Of a stretch of DNA of 42,346 nt, positions 1-8,611 are shown piece after piece. Both the position numbers and the translations under genes were made by a program. This stretch comes from Streptomyces sp. NRRL WC-3605 (GTDB taxonomy: Bacteria; Actinomycetota; Actinomycetes; Streptomycetales; Streptomycetaceae): the NCBI RefSeq assembly GCF_001509795.1, contig NZ_LLZN01000077.1, forward strand, positions 1-42,346, read 5' to 3'. Each line of letters opens with the position of its first letter. Within the stretch, counting starts at the first letter, position 1. The notes beneath the pieces are model-generated. The model had not been told where the DNA came from, ran no database searches, and was given only the letters and a program-made list of their open reading frames with translations.

Positions 1-51
1 ATCGACCGTGGCACCAGATCCGACCGCCGACACACGTCCGAAGGACCCGCC

Positions 52-1484
52 ATGAACCACTCCCCAGCCGGTACTCATCACACGGTCCAGCAGGACCATC
101 CGCCCGCCGACCCCCGCCGCTGGACCGCCCTCGCTCATATCTGCGCGGCCCAGTTCATGCTGGTCCTCGACGTCACCGTCGTGAATGTCGCCCTGCCCGA
201 CATGGCTGCCGACCTCGATCTCCGCCGGTCCACGCTGACCTGGGTCGTCACCGCCTACACCCTGTGCTTCGGCGGACTGATGCTGCTCGGCGGCCGACTC
301 GCCGACGCCCTGGGCGCCCGCCGCATCCTGCTCACCGGACTCGCACTGTTCACCGCGGCCTCGCTGCTCACCGGACTGGCCCAGAGCGCCCCGATGCTGC
401 TCGGCGGCCGGATCGGCCAGGGAGTCGGTGCGGCCCTGCTGTCCCCGGCCGCGCTCTCCCTGGTCACTTCCACCTTCCACGGCGCCGAACGCGACAAGGC
501 TCTCGGCGTCTGGGCCGCGATCGGCGGCACCGGCTCCGCGGCCGGCGTACTCCTCGGTGGGGCCCTGACCAACGGGCTCGGCTGGCCCTGGGTGTTCTAC
601 ATCAACGTGCCGGTCGGACTACTCCTGCTGGTCGTCCTGCCCGCCGTCATTCCCGTCCGTGCCCCGCAGCCCGCACGACTCGACATACCCGGCGCGCTCC
701 TCGTCACCGCGGGCACGGCTTCCCTGATCTACGGTCTGGTCGAAGCGGGGGACAGCGGCTGGACAGACCCCTCGACCCTGCTGGCGCTGGCCGGTGCCGC
801 GGCCGCGTACACGGCCTTCGCAGCGGTCGAGCGCGCCAGTCGGGCACCGCTGATGGACCTGCGGATGTTCACCCGGCGGCCGGTGCTCGCGGGCGCGTTC
901 CTGATGCTGATCGCCACCGCGCTGCTGATCTCGTACTTCTTCCTCGGATCCGTCTACCTCCAGCACATCCGCGGCCTCACCCCGCTGCGCACCGGGCTGG
1001 TGTTCCTGCCCGTCGCCGTGGCCACCGGCGTCGGCGCACACCTCGCCTCCCGGCTCGTCGGCACGATCGGCAGCCGTCCGACGGCTGTCGCCGGCATGAC
1101 TCTCGCCGCCGCCGGGACCATCCCGCTGACCGGCTGTCCCAGACCGGCAACGTGTACGCCGGGCTGCTGCCGGGCTTCGTGATCGCCACCCTCGGTATCG
1201 GCGCGGTCCTCGTCACGGCCATGACGACCGCCCTGGCCATGGTGGAGCCCGCCGAGTCGGGCCTCGCCTCCGGCGTCGTCAACACCTTCCACGAGGTGGG
1301 AGGCTCGATCGGCGTCGCCGTCGTCTCCACCGTCGCCGCCTCCGGCTTCGAGCACGGTTCGGCCGCCGGATTCCGTGACGCGTTCACGGTGTGCGCGGTG
1401 GCCGCCGGGGCCGGCGCCGTCGTCGCCCTGGGGCTCGTGCCTCGCGGCAAGCCCCGGTCCACCGGCGGCCCGCACGTTCACTGA
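52..1484 (+). pseudogene. MFS drug exporter of the DHA2 (EmrB/QacA) type, one frameshift
   Basis: Family role: proton-driven export of toxic or antibiotic compounds across the cytoplasmic membrane, with 14 membrane segments. The first frame starts at ATG 52 behind GAAGGAC and shows the family signature MLVLDVTVVNVALPDM in the first helix, then GGRLADALGARR and a run of hydrophobic segments to about residue 358. The reading then leaves frame: after LAAAGTIPLT the continuation SQTGNVYAGLLPGFV and SGLASGVVNTFHEVGGSIG is found in another frame ending at 1484. One C appears to be missing in the C run near 1129-1131 (expected ACCCGG, seen ACCGG). Apart from this single base the gene is full length, so it is either a recent pseudogene or a sequencing error. 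The left edge of the window hides any upstream regulator. Confidence 0.85.
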
Positions 1485-1580
1485 TCGCCGCCCGCCGGCG
1501 AGCAGCCGCCGGGCCTCGGAACGCCGGGAACTGTCACGGTCCACCCCCGACGGCTCCCGGGCTCAGAAGGAAGCGATGAG

Positions 1581-2047
1581 TTGCACGGCGCCTACCTGCG
1601 ATTCCCCGCCGATCTTCCCGTGGTGGTGCGCCGGGTGGTCTGCGACTTCGTGTACGGCGGTTCAGGTGCGAAGTCGTCTGTTGCATGCGGCGAACGTTCG
1701 TCGAGCAGGTCGCGGGCCTCACCCGGCGGTACATCCAGCAGACCGAACGAATGCGATCAGCACTGGCAGAGGTCGGCCTCGCCCTGGCCGGCCGCGCCGG
1801 TGTCCGGCTGGCCGACGTCTTCGGGGCGAAGGTCAGCCGGAACACGGTCCTGCGGTTGGTCGAGGCTCTCCCGGATCCCCGGCCACAGGTCCCGCGGGTG
1901 GTCGGCGCCGACGAGTACGCGATGTGCCAAGGCCATGTCTACAGGACCGTCTGATCGACGTTGAGACCAGCAGGTCGGTTGACCTGCTGCCGGATCGTGA
2001 AGCGGGCACGGTCGCCACCTGGCTGGCGGAACGTCCGGGGATCGAGG
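1581..2047 (+). mobile_element. ISL3-family transposase remnant, N-terminal part, two frameshifts
   Basis: Fragments of an ISL3-type transposase can be followed through three frames: YLRFPADLPVVVRRVV, then LRVRRFRCEVVCCMRRTFVE and GLALAGRAGVRLADVFG with VSRNTVLRLVEALPDP and VVGADEYAM, then IDVETSRSVDLLPDREAG up to WLAERPGIEV. Both frame changes fit loss of a single C (GTCCTG read as GTCTG, near 1640 and near 1952). The zinc-finger-like N-terminus is missing and the catalytic core is cut off at about 2047, where a glycosyltransferase sequence begins. It cannot be active. No terminal inverted repeat was recognised. Confidence 0.8.
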
Positions 2048-2394
2048 TTCGTGGGCCCGGAGCTTCCCGACGTTCTCGCGCTCGCGGACGTCGTCGTGTC
2101 GCGCAGTGGGGCCGGGACCCTGGCGGAGCTCACCGCTCTCGGCAAGCCGGCCGTGTTCATCCCGCTTGCCACCTCGGCGGGGAACGAGCAGCGCACAACG
2201 CCCGCCACCTGCAAGAGGCCGGGGCCGCCGTCGCGCTGCTCGGTGACGTCACGGGGGAGCGTCTGCGAGACGGTGTGGGCCCGCTCCTCACCGATCCCGC
2301 GCGTCGGGCCGAGATGGCGCGGCGGGCCAGGGCACATCGGAGACCAGATGCGGCGGAGTGGCTCATGGACGTGATCCTTTCCGCCTCCAACTGA
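2048..2394 (+). pseudogene. C-terminal fragment of a MurG-like (GT28) glycosyltransferase
   Basis: The sequence FVGPELPDVLALADVVVSRSG, AGTLAELTALGKPAVFIPLA and GNEQRHNARHLQEAGAAVAL matches the C-terminal nucleotide-sugar-binding half of MurG and related UDP-GlcNAc transferases: the acidic-to-SRSGAGT loop followed by the helix that grips the UDP-sugar. A one-base loss near 2191 (expected CAGCGCCACAAC) splits it into two frames; the second ends at the TGA at 2392-2394. The N-terminal acceptor-binding half is absent, because the fragment starts exactly where the ISL3 remnant ends. It is a truncated, frameshifted pseudogene. Another GT28/GT1 member could give the same fragment, so I do not assign murG. 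Confidence 0.7.
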
Positions 2395-2500
2395 GCCGTT
2401 ACAGAAGGCGGCGGCCGCCGCGCACGATGTGCAGTGCCGTGCCCACCTCGATCAGCACGGCACAGGCGATAGCGCGCAGACTCCCCGAGAGGAGACCGTC

Positions 2501-3154
2501 TCAGCCGGGTACGACGTTGAAGGTGACCGACTCAGTTCCCGTCTGTCGCCAGTCCGTCGTGACGTCCGCCTTGAGGATGTAGGACCCGGGCTCGTCCAGG
2601 CTGTCCTCGAAGTTGAACAAAGTGATGCTCGGCGGGCGGCACCGCGCGCTCGTCACGCGCCGCACCACTTCCGAACCACGGCTCAGCGTCCACTGGACGT
2701 AGCACCCGCGGTCCAAGCGGCCGGTGTCGTCGTAGACCTCGGTGTTGGCCCCCGGCCGCGATCCCACGCGATAGGTGTCTGGCCCCGTCTTCCCGGACGA
2801 GCCCAACTTGATCCGTACGACCAGCAGACCCGTGTGCCCAGGGCTCTGAACGGCAGCGGCCCTGGAAGGCTCTTCCTCGACAGGCTGCGTCACGGGCTCA
2901 CGTGCCGGCTCGGAGTCGTTCGACTCCTCGTCCCGCCCAGGCATGTCCTCCTCCTGCGTCGGGGCCGCTCGCGTGGCGGCCGGCGTGTGCAGGGTCGTGT
3001 CGGTGTCCGTTGCCGTAGGGGCCGCGACCGATGGCGGAGCGGAGTCCGTCCCTTTCAGCTCCTTCACACCGACGATCAGGCCCACCACGGCGGCGACCAC
3101 ACTGATGATGACAATGACCGGGTGGTCGGCCAGACTTCCGCGCCCAGAGCTCAT
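2501..3154 (-). CDS. membrane-anchored protein of unknown function, 217 aa
   Basis: I chose ATG 3154 because GGGGGAGGA lies just upstream; an open frame extends further upstream but has no comparable site. The protein begins MSSGRGSLADHP, then has one hydrophobic segment (VIVIISVVAAVVGLIVGV, about residues 13-31), a Thr/Ala/Glu-rich linker to about residue 100 (acidic EEDMPGRDEESNDSEPA), and a C-terminal globular part with Tyr, Cys and beta-prone sequence ending SVTFNVVPG. This suggests a single-pass protein with a soluble beta-rich domain outside the membrane. I do not recognise the family. The C-terminal part could be an Ig-like or beta-sandwich domain (GSYILKADVTTDW resembles such strands). 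It stands alone between pseudogenes. Confidence 0.7.
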   Translation of the reverse strand: MSSGRGSLADHPVIVIISVVAAVVGLIVGVKELKGTDSAPPSVAAPTATDTDTTLHTPAATRAAPTQEEDMPGRDEESNDSEPAREPVTQPVEEEPSRAAAVQSPGHTGLLVVRIKLGSSGKTGPDTYRVGSRPGANTEVYDDTGRLDRGCYVQWTLSRGSEVVRRVTSARCRPPSITLFNFEDSLDEPGSYILKADVTTDWRQTGTESVTFNVVPG

Positions 3155-3772
3155 GATGGTCCTCCCCCGTCGGCTCCCCCAGGTCCCGGACGACGCGCTG
3201 ACGCCCGGTGCCGATGGGGCAGACCATAGCCAAAACGGCACCCGTTCCGAGACCGATTCCGCACCTTGCCGCCACTTGCCGATTGAGCTCAAGGAGCCCC
3301 CGATTCGGGGCTCGTGGTGGATCGCGAACGAGGCTCGCAGCGCAGCGCCTGGGGCGTGCGGGGTTGCCTGAGTCTCCCCTCACGGTCCTCCACACCCTCG
3401 TCGGCTGGAATATGCCGATACCGGACCGAGGAACCCGGTTGAATGAGCACGTGACTGTCCATGACGTAGCTCGCAGGCTCAGCAGGGCAATGGCCTGATC
3501 GCCCGCCGGCGACGTCAACGGTGATGATCACGACGACCTTGTCGTCGGTGATCCTTACGATCCGGACAGCCAAGAACTCTCGAGGTCGCTGCGGCCAACC
3601 GGTGGGCAGAGGCTCGTCGCCCCGTCCACGCCTCCCGACCACTGCACGAACTCGTGCAGGTCCTGGCGATCACCACTCGAGCGACGCGCAAGACGACGTG
3701 TGCGTCCCGCCCTGCGTATTCCAGCCGACACCAGTCCCCGAAGCTCCCGGTGTGAGCCGGCAGGAGTCGACG
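3155..3772. other. stretch without a recognisable gene
   Basis: About 600 bases between the upstream end of the membrane-anchored gene and the cytochrome oxidase fragment. Open frames exist on both strands but none has a convincing start, family match or consistent codon use. It contains one copy of a 31-base near-repeat (3570-3600). The minus-strand frame downstream of the CtaD homology stays open to 3515 but no longer resembles oxidase. Confidence 0.5.
3570..3600 (+). repeat. 31-bp near-identical direct repeat, left copy
   Basis: This stretch matches 12469-12499 at 28 of 31 positions by hand alignment, in the same orientation. The core GAACTCTCGAGGTC is identical, followed by CTGCGGCC. The two copies bracket about 8.9 kb of accessory genes. 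They may be att-like repeats or just two remnants of one gene family; no integrase gene is near either copy. Confidence 0.6.
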
Positions 3773-4324
3773 AAAGTTGACCGAGCCGAGGATGGTCCCG
3801 AAGCCGGACAGGGCCAGGCCCATGATCCACAGGTCACCGCCCGCACCGGGTGACCGCAGGGCGCTGGACAGGGGCGCGTAACCGGTCCACCCCCACTGGG
3901 CGGAGCCGTCGGGGGTGAGAAACCCCGACAGGACGATCAGGGAGCCCAGGAGGGAGAGCCAGTACGCCAGCATGTTCAGCCGAGGGAAGGCGACGTCCGG
4001 TGCACCGATCTGCAACGGCATCATCCAGTGCGCGAAACCCGCGAAAAGGGGGGTCGCGAAGATGAGGAGCATGATGATGCCGTGGGCCGTGAAGGCCTGG
4101 TTGAACTGCTCGTTGGATAGCAACTGCATGCACGGGCGCGCGAGTTCGGCACGCATCACGAGCGCGAAGGCCCCGCCGATGAGGAAGAACACGAAGGACG
4201 TGGCCAGGTAGAGCGTCCCGATCCTCTTGTGGTCAGTGGTGGTCAGCCAGTCCACGATTGCCCGGCCCAGGCCCGGGTCCTGTCGCTGCCGTGTGGCCGC
4301 GTCGGCCACCTGCACTTCCGCCAC
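3773..4324 (-). pseudogene. ctaD: N-terminal fragment of cytochrome c oxidase subunit I (CtaD)
   Basis: The intact protein (over 500 residues) is the catalytic subunit of the aa3 oxidase, carrying hemes a and a3 and CuB. Here GTG 4324, preceded by GGAGGCGACG, opens a frame with the family sequence [20 protein letters not shown], then [20 protein letters not shown], including the first heme a ligand His, and [20 protein letters not shown]. Homology stops after [12 protein letters not shown] (about 184 codons). The expected continuation with the CuB ligands and Tyr-His crosslink is absent, and an unrelated tail follows to a stop at 3515. It cannot be an oxidase. Streptomycetes normally have an intact ctaD with ctaC elsewhere, so this looks like a broken duplicate. 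Confidence 0.85.
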
Positions 4325-4755
4325 CGTCGCCTCCGGGTGTCTGAGTGCGGGGCCGGATCGCGTCCCCGCCGTGCTGTGCGCGCCAATCAAGCAGCGCGGC
4401 ATACATGTGCCGTCTACGGCGGGTGAAGAGCCCGGCAGGGCCGCTTCTGCCCACGCGAGCCCGGCAGGGGCGGCTTCTGGCCGCGTCCACACCGATGCCG
4501 CGTCGCGGCCCTGGCCATGGCGTGCGCGGCGCGAGCGAGCCGGCCTCAGACCGAGACCGGTCTTCAGAGATCTACACGGCGTCTACGAACTGCACGGTCG
4601 CGCCTCGCGGGGCGCTCCGGGTCTCCGTCGCGGGTGTTGAATGGCATAAGACGCGGCCACCGGTCGTTAACCCCACAGGACACGGACGGAGCCGTCGCTC
4701 CAGCATGCGCGGCAGCGTCCGCGGAAGACGAACCGAATCGCCGGAGATCACCGAC
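4325..4755. other. intergenic region with a 29-bp imperfect tandem duplication
   Basis: No gene recognised between the CtaD fragment and the acetyltransferase, which are divergent. At 4429-4485 a 29-base unit beginning AGCCCGGCAGGG occurs twice in tandem with a few changes. The promoters of both neighbours should lie here, but I cannot point to clear -35/-10 boxes. Confidence 0.5.
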
Positions 4756-5352
4756 ATGGCCAAGCCCGAACAGCACCGCGTGAGCGTCGATGGAAACCGT
4801 ATCCGCACCGACCGGCTCGTCCTGCGGCCCTGGTCGGTGGACGACGCGGCGAACGCCGTCACCGTCTACGGCCACGGCGAAGTCGCACGATGGCTGGCGC
4901 CTGCCATGTCGGCCGTGGACGACGAGACCGCCATGACGGCGGTGCTCAAGCAATGGATCGACGAGTGCTCCGCCCTGGAGCCGCCCGCAGGCCGTTGGGC
5001 TGTCGAACTGGCGGATGGTGGCGAGCTGATCGGCGGGGCCGCGGTGCTGCCCCTGCCGCCGGACGGCGTAGACCTGGAGATCGGCTGGCAGCTGGCGCCT
5101 GCTCACTGGGGTCACGGACTGGCCACCGAAGCCGGGCATGCGGTGGCGCACTACACGTTCACGCAAGGCGTGGATGAGGTCTTCGCTGTCGTGCGCCCCC
5201 GCAACACGCGAGGCGCCGCGACGGCTCGTCGTGTGGGCATGGAGTGGGTCGGGGAGACGCAGAAGTACTACGGCCTCACCCTGCAGGTCTACCGCCTGCG
5301 GCGAGGTGATCTCGACCTGCCGGAGATCCCGGCGTCCGGGCCCTCGGACTAA
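4756..5352 (+). CDS. GNAT-family N-acetyltransferase (RimJ/RimL type), 198 aa
   Basis: Transfers an acetyl group from acetyl-CoA to an amine; members of this subgroup act on ribosomal proteins, other protein N-termini or small amines, so the substrate is unknown. The start ATG 4756 (MAKPEQHRVS) has GGAG upstream. The domain begins with IRTDRLVLRPWSVDDA, typical of the RimJ/RimL (Acetyltransf_3) group. The CoA-binding segment is WGHGLATEAGHAVAHYTF, followed by VRPRNTRGAATARRVGMEWV, the conserved asparagine-containing helix that places the substrate. The length is normal for the family and no frameshift is seen. It is flanked by pseudogenes and IS remnants, so no operon context helps. Confidence 0.85.
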   Translation: MAKPEQHRVSVDGNRIRTDRLVLRPWSVDDAANAVTVYGHGEVARWLAPAMSAVDDETAMTAVLKQWIDECSALEPPAGRWAVELADGGELIGGAAVLPLPPDGVDLEIGWQLAPAHWGHGLATEAGHAVAHYTFTQGVDEVFAVVRPRNTRGAATARRVGMEWVGETQKYYGLTLQVYRLRRGDLDLPEIPASGPSD

Positions 5353-5814
5353 CGCGGGAAGACATCGAGGCGGCCGCTGGCGCGTCCGGTCGCTCGGGGC
5401 CCCGCTGGTCGGGTGCCCCGGCGCGGCGCCCGTTCCGGCCGAACCTGCTGGTGCGGACACCGACTCGCACATTGCGTTCGTGGAGGACGCGTGGCTCGGC
5501 GCCAACGGCCCGGATGGGCGACGCCCTGCACGTCAAGATCCACAAGCGCGACCCTCACCGGTTCACCCGCCTGCCATGGCGGCGGTCACCGCGACAAGCT
5601 TGTCGTGGTGCGCCTGCGCCGGCCGAGACGCCTCACTGACCACACCCCATGCCATGCCCGCGCTCGTACGGGACGAGCGCGGACTGCGTGCGAGGCGGGC
5701 CGCTTCGACGCGGTCAGAGGATGATGGTGCCGCGGATGCAGATGTCGGTCGCTCCGCTCACCCAGACCGTGCCGTCCGTGTCGGCGCTGACCTCGATCCT
5801 CGCGGCCCTGATGC
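5353..5814. other. stretch without a recognisable gene
   Basis: About 460 bases after the acetyltransferase. Frames are open on both strands because of high GC, but none has a convincing start or family match. It may be decayed IS or flanking DNA, since the IS5-type remnant follows directly. Confidence 0.5.
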
Positions 5815-5960
5815 GCGCGGACGATGGAGGTGTCGACCGAGACGTCCCAGTCGATCTCGCCTGCGGCGTCGGCCGCGGCCTGGACCCCCTGGAGCAGACG
5901 TTCCCAGGCGCCGTCGGCCGACCACAGGCGATGGCGTTCGTGAACGGTCTTTAAGGCTGC
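5815..5960 (-). mobile_element. IS5-type transposase remnant, internal piece
   Basis: The minus strand encodes LKTVHERHRLWSADGAWERL followed by VQAAADAAGEIDWDVSVDTS and IVRAHQ, the region of IS5-group (DDE) transposases around the first catalytic Asp (DVSVDTSIVRAHQ). Homology stops after AHQ, and upstream the element is cut where an ISL3 remnant on the other strand begins at about 5961. No terminal repeats were found. Confidence 0.75.
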
Positions 5961-6530
5961 AGCCGTTTTCACTCAGCATCCGAAGCTCGACGACTTCAGG
6001 CCGAATCTGCACGAGCGAAGGGCCGAGGGCTGCACGAACGCCTGGACCCTTTGGAAGGAGATCCAGAGCCACGGATACGCCGGCGGGTACGGGGCGGTCC
6101 GTGCCTACCTTCGTCCCTTCCGGGAGACCGTGCCGGAGGGGCGGCCGCCGTCACTCAGGACGGTCTCCGGGTGGATCCTGACCCACCCAGACGCCCTTGC
6201 GGAAAAGGACCGGCTCAAGCTGAAGTCCGTTCTGGCCTACTGCCCCGAGGTGGACGCCCTTGCCGACCACGTCCGCTCCTTCGGGCAGATGCTCAGCCAG
6301 CGCCAAGGAGAACGGCTCCCCACGTGGATAGCGGCGGTCCGGGCCGACGACCTGCCCAGCATGCACACCTCCAGAAACGGCCTCGAATGTGACCTCGCAG
6401 GCGGCACAGCCCACCTGACCCTGCCCTGGAGCTCAGGCATCGTGGAAGGCCACGTTAACCGCATCAAAATGATCAAGCGACAGATGTACGGACGCGCTGG
6501 CTTCAAGCTCCGGCGCAAGCGGGTGTTGCT
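5961..6530 (+). mobile_element. ISL3-family transposase remnant, C-terminal part
   Basis: A continuous frame reads PKLDDFRPNLHERRAEGCTN, LWKEIQSHGYAGGYGAVRAY, RTVSGWILTHPDAL, and LTLPWSSGIVEGHVNRIKMI, then KRQMYGRAGFKLRRKRVLLAS. This is the C-terminal half of an ISL3 transposase, including the conserved glutamate region SSGIVEGHVNRIK. The expected stop after LLAS is changed to CGA, so the frame runs on to 6612. The N-terminal half is missing here; a separate N-terminal remnant with the same orientation lies at 1581-2047, but the two pieces do not obviously join. Confidence 0.85.
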
Positions 6531-6595
6531 TGCCTCGCGACCTCGTTGTCTGTGGCCAGTGCGACGATCCTCCAGACGGCCACGCAAGGAGAGAC

Positions 6596-7033
6596 ATGGG
6601 CACCTGGGATAACGGCCCCTTCGACAACGACACCGCCGCCGACTTCGGCGGTGACCTGGACGAGGCAGCGCGGGAAGAACGCGAACCCATGATCCGCGGC
6701 GTGCTCGTACGCGCCGCGAGCTCCGTGGACTACCTGGGTATCTACGACGGCGAGCGGGCAGTGGCCGCAGCTGCCCTGGTTGTAGCCCAGCACCCTGACG
6801 GCGAGCTGACGTGTTTGAACTATGGCCCAGCAGAGCCGCTACCGGAGTTGCCCGCGGACCTTCGACTGCTCGCCGTCGACGCACTGGACCAAGTGGTCTC
6901 TGAACGGTCTGAATTCGCCGAGCAGTGGGTCGAAGCTGCGAACTGGCCGCAATGGCGTCAGGAGATCACCCGCCTCCGCGGCGTCCTTGACCCTCCGATC
7001 CCGCCACAAGAGGAAGCCCTCTTCGAGATCTAA
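6596..7033 (+). CDS. DUF4259-family protein, 145 aa
   Basis: ATG 6596 sits behind a strong AAGGAGAG. The protein opens with MGTWDNGPFDNDTAADFGGD, the hallmark of DUF4259 proteins, and continues as an acidic, mostly helical small cytoplasmic protein ending PPQEEALFEI. Length is normal for the family. No biochemical function is known to me for DUF4259. There is no signal peptide or membrane segment. It is the only intact gene in a stretch of transposase debris and seems to be a single-gene unit; DUF5959 lies 0.3 kb away on the other strand. Confidence 0.88.
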   Translation: MGTWDNGPFDNDTAADFGGDLDEAAREEREPMIRGVLVRAASSVDYLGIYDGERAVAAAALVVAQHPDGELTCLNYGPAEPLPELPADLRLLAVDALDQVVSERSEFAEQWVEAANWPQWRQEITRLRGVLDPPIPPQEEALFEI

Positions 7034-7160
7034 TCGGTTACCGCCAGTCACGGACCACAGGAGTTGCGCCAGAACCACTTCTCACCAGCATTCCCGCGCT
7101 CTTCGATCACGGCGTGATGTCGAAACCCACCGACATGTGCTCTCGCTTGAAACCTACGCA

Positions 7161-7331
7161 GCCAGCACCCAACGCTCGTTCGCGGAGCGCGCGTTCGCCC
7201 ACCTCCACTGGTTCCGTCGCCTGCGGATCCGCTGTGAGATCCGCGACGACATCCACGAAGCCTTCCTCACTCCCGGGTGCGCGCTCATTTGCCGGCGACG
7301 CCTGGCAGCAGTTCAGCGCCGCCACTCATAG
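7161..7331 (+). mobile_element. IS5-type transposase remnant, C-terminal end
   Basis: The frame ending at the TAG 7329-7331 reads RSFAERAFAHLHWFRRLRIR, then DDIHEAFLTPGCALICRRRL. This matches the C-terminal end of IS5-group transposases, with the catalytic glutamate in xxERxFAxLHxFRRLR and the closing ALIC-RRL helix. Nothing recognisable of the same element lies upstream. Its last 19 bases overlap the end of the convergent DUF5959 gene. Confidence 0.7.
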
Positions 7332-7765
7332 ACACCCGGTGAGGACTGCAGGACCTCGCTCGGCCACTCCTTCATCACCCGTTCAAGCAGCCTTCGCTGC
7401 TCGCCGATCCAATCCTCTTCAAGGTTCATGGGAAGGAACACGGAGACGCACGACCTGCCCGGATCCTCAACATAAACAGCGGGAGTCTCGTGCTCTTCGT
7501 TGTGCGGCTGGATCCTGATCTCAGGGCTGTGGTCGTCGTCCCTCCAGCAGATGTCCTGCCCCTCAGCGAGGAGGTCCAGAGCCCGGGACCAGTGCTCCAG
7601 GTCGGCAGGGAACAGGGACATGGCCAGTCGACCGTTGACGAAGCTGCTCGTGATCACGACCTCTGCGTCGAGCTGATCATGAAGATGCAGCACACCCGGC
7701 GACCGACGCCCCAGCACACGCACCCGGAGGCCGTTGTCACCATCCGAGAGGCTGATCAGATCCAC
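7313..7765 (-). CDS. DUF5959-family protein, 150 aa
   Basis: I start it at GTG 7765 (VDLISLSDGDNG), where GAGGG lies 8-12 bases upstream and where family members usually begin MDLI-L-DG; an open frame extends 23 codons further without support. The sequence continues with VRVLGRRSPGVLHLHDQLDA, VVITSSFVNGRLAMSLFPAD, LEHWSRALDLLAEGQDICWR and RSCVSVFLPMNLEEDW. This is the pattern of the small streptomycete DUF5959 proteins. No signal peptide or membrane segment is seen. Function is unknown. Its 3' end reaches into the convergent IS5-type remnant, so that insertion lies directly downstream without damaging the gene. Confidence 0.8.
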   Translation of the reverse strand: MDLISLSDGDNGLRVRVLGRRSPGVLHLHDQLDAEVVITSSFVNGRLAMSLFPADLEHWSRALDLLAEGQDICWRDDDHSPEIRIQPHNEEHETPAVYVEDPGRSCVSVFLPMNLEEDWIGEQRRLLERVMKEWPSEVLQSSPGVYEWRR

Positions 7766-8014
7766 CGTGCACCCTCTGCTCTGCTTACCTTCACCCGCGA
7801 GGGACTCATGGTGTCGAAGCAGAGCTGGAGCCACAACGAGATTGCCCCAGTCTCATTCCGTCAGGAGTTCCTATCGCCGGACAGTGGCATCCGCACCTGA
7901 ACGGGATTGTCCCCGGCGCAGACCGCCGGGCCGCATCCGGTTCCCTTGCCGACACTCTGGTCGATCTTCGTGCGCCATGCGTGCCCTGCGGCAGCTTCTG
8001 CTCCGGCCGCTAGG

Positions 8015-8236
8015 TCACTGAGTCGACCTCACTCGCGAGCACGGGCGAGCCTCCATGCGCCGTGTGACGAACAGGGCGCCCGCCAAGGCGGTCACCACGG
8101 CGGTGACAGCGGCCACAAGCAGGGTCCACAGCGTGTTGGGCAGCAGGGGCGGCCCGCTTCGCTGGGTTGTCCGGCCGGGATCGCGGGCGTCCACGTTCAG
8201 GACTTGGCGGCCCGCAGGGGTCCTGAGGAAAGCACG
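8015..8236 (-). other. possible small membrane peptide or in-frame tail behind the VOC gene
   Basis: Directly after the TAG stop of the VOC gene, the same frame stays open for about 73 codons and encodes one clear hydrophobic segment, LWTLLVAAVTAVVTALAGAL, followed by FVTRRMEARP, the positive-inside pattern of a membrane anchor. A GTG near 8180 could start a peptide of about 59 residues, but no ribosome binding site precedes it. It may be the C-terminal scrap of a lost membrane protein. I cannot name it. Confidence 0.25.
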
Positions 8237-8611
8237 CTAACGGGCGGGTTCGAACAGTTCGATGAGGTTGTCGGCGGGGTCGGTGAGCAGGATCTGCCGT
8301 CCGCCAGGGCCCGAGACCACGTCGCTGTGGAAGGTGAGTCCGGCGCTGCGGAGCCTGGCGATCTCGGTGTCGAGGTCGTCGACGGCCAGGTGGATGCGGT
8401 TGCGGCCGGCACCGAGGTCGGCGGGGGTGGCGCGGGCGCCGGAGCTGGCGGGTCCGGACAGCAGCAGGCGCAGCGGCCCGCGCGTCACGTCGGCGAAGGC
8501 CGGGGCGGGGTGGCTGTGGAGGGTGAAGCCCAGGTGGGTGGTGTAGAAGTCGATGGCTGCCTGGACGTCGTCGACGAGGTAGCGGACGCTGGCGAACTGG
8601 TCGGTGGTCAC
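8237..8611 (-). CDS. VOC-superfamily (glyoxalase/bleomycin-resistance fold) protein, 124 aa
   Basis: The start is GTG 8611 with AGGAGG upstream; its first bases overlap the stop of the arsenate-reductase fusion as GTGA, so translation is probably coupled. The protein shows the two beta-alpha-beta-beta-beta modules of the fold: FASVRYLVDDVQAAIDFYTT with LGFTLHSH, and RIHLAVDDLDTEIARLRSAG with PGGRQILLTDPADNLIELFE, in which the final Glu is a usual metal ligand. The family includes glyoxalases, dioxygenases and drug-binding proteins. Although it is next to arsenic genes it is not ArsI, the C-As lyase, because it contains no cysteine at all and ArsI needs a vicinal pair. The substrate is unknown. 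Confidence 0.85.
   Translation of the reverse strand: MTTDQFASVRYLVDDVQAAIDFYTTHLGFTLHSHPAPAFADVTRGPLRLLLSGPASSGARATPADLGAGRNRIHLAVDDLDTEIARLRSAGLTFHSDVVSGPGGRQILLTDPADNLIELFEPAR

Noticed and set aside
8237..8611. VOC gene considered as ArsI (C-As lyase)
   Set aside because: ArsI needs a vicinal cysteine pair; this protein has no cysteine.
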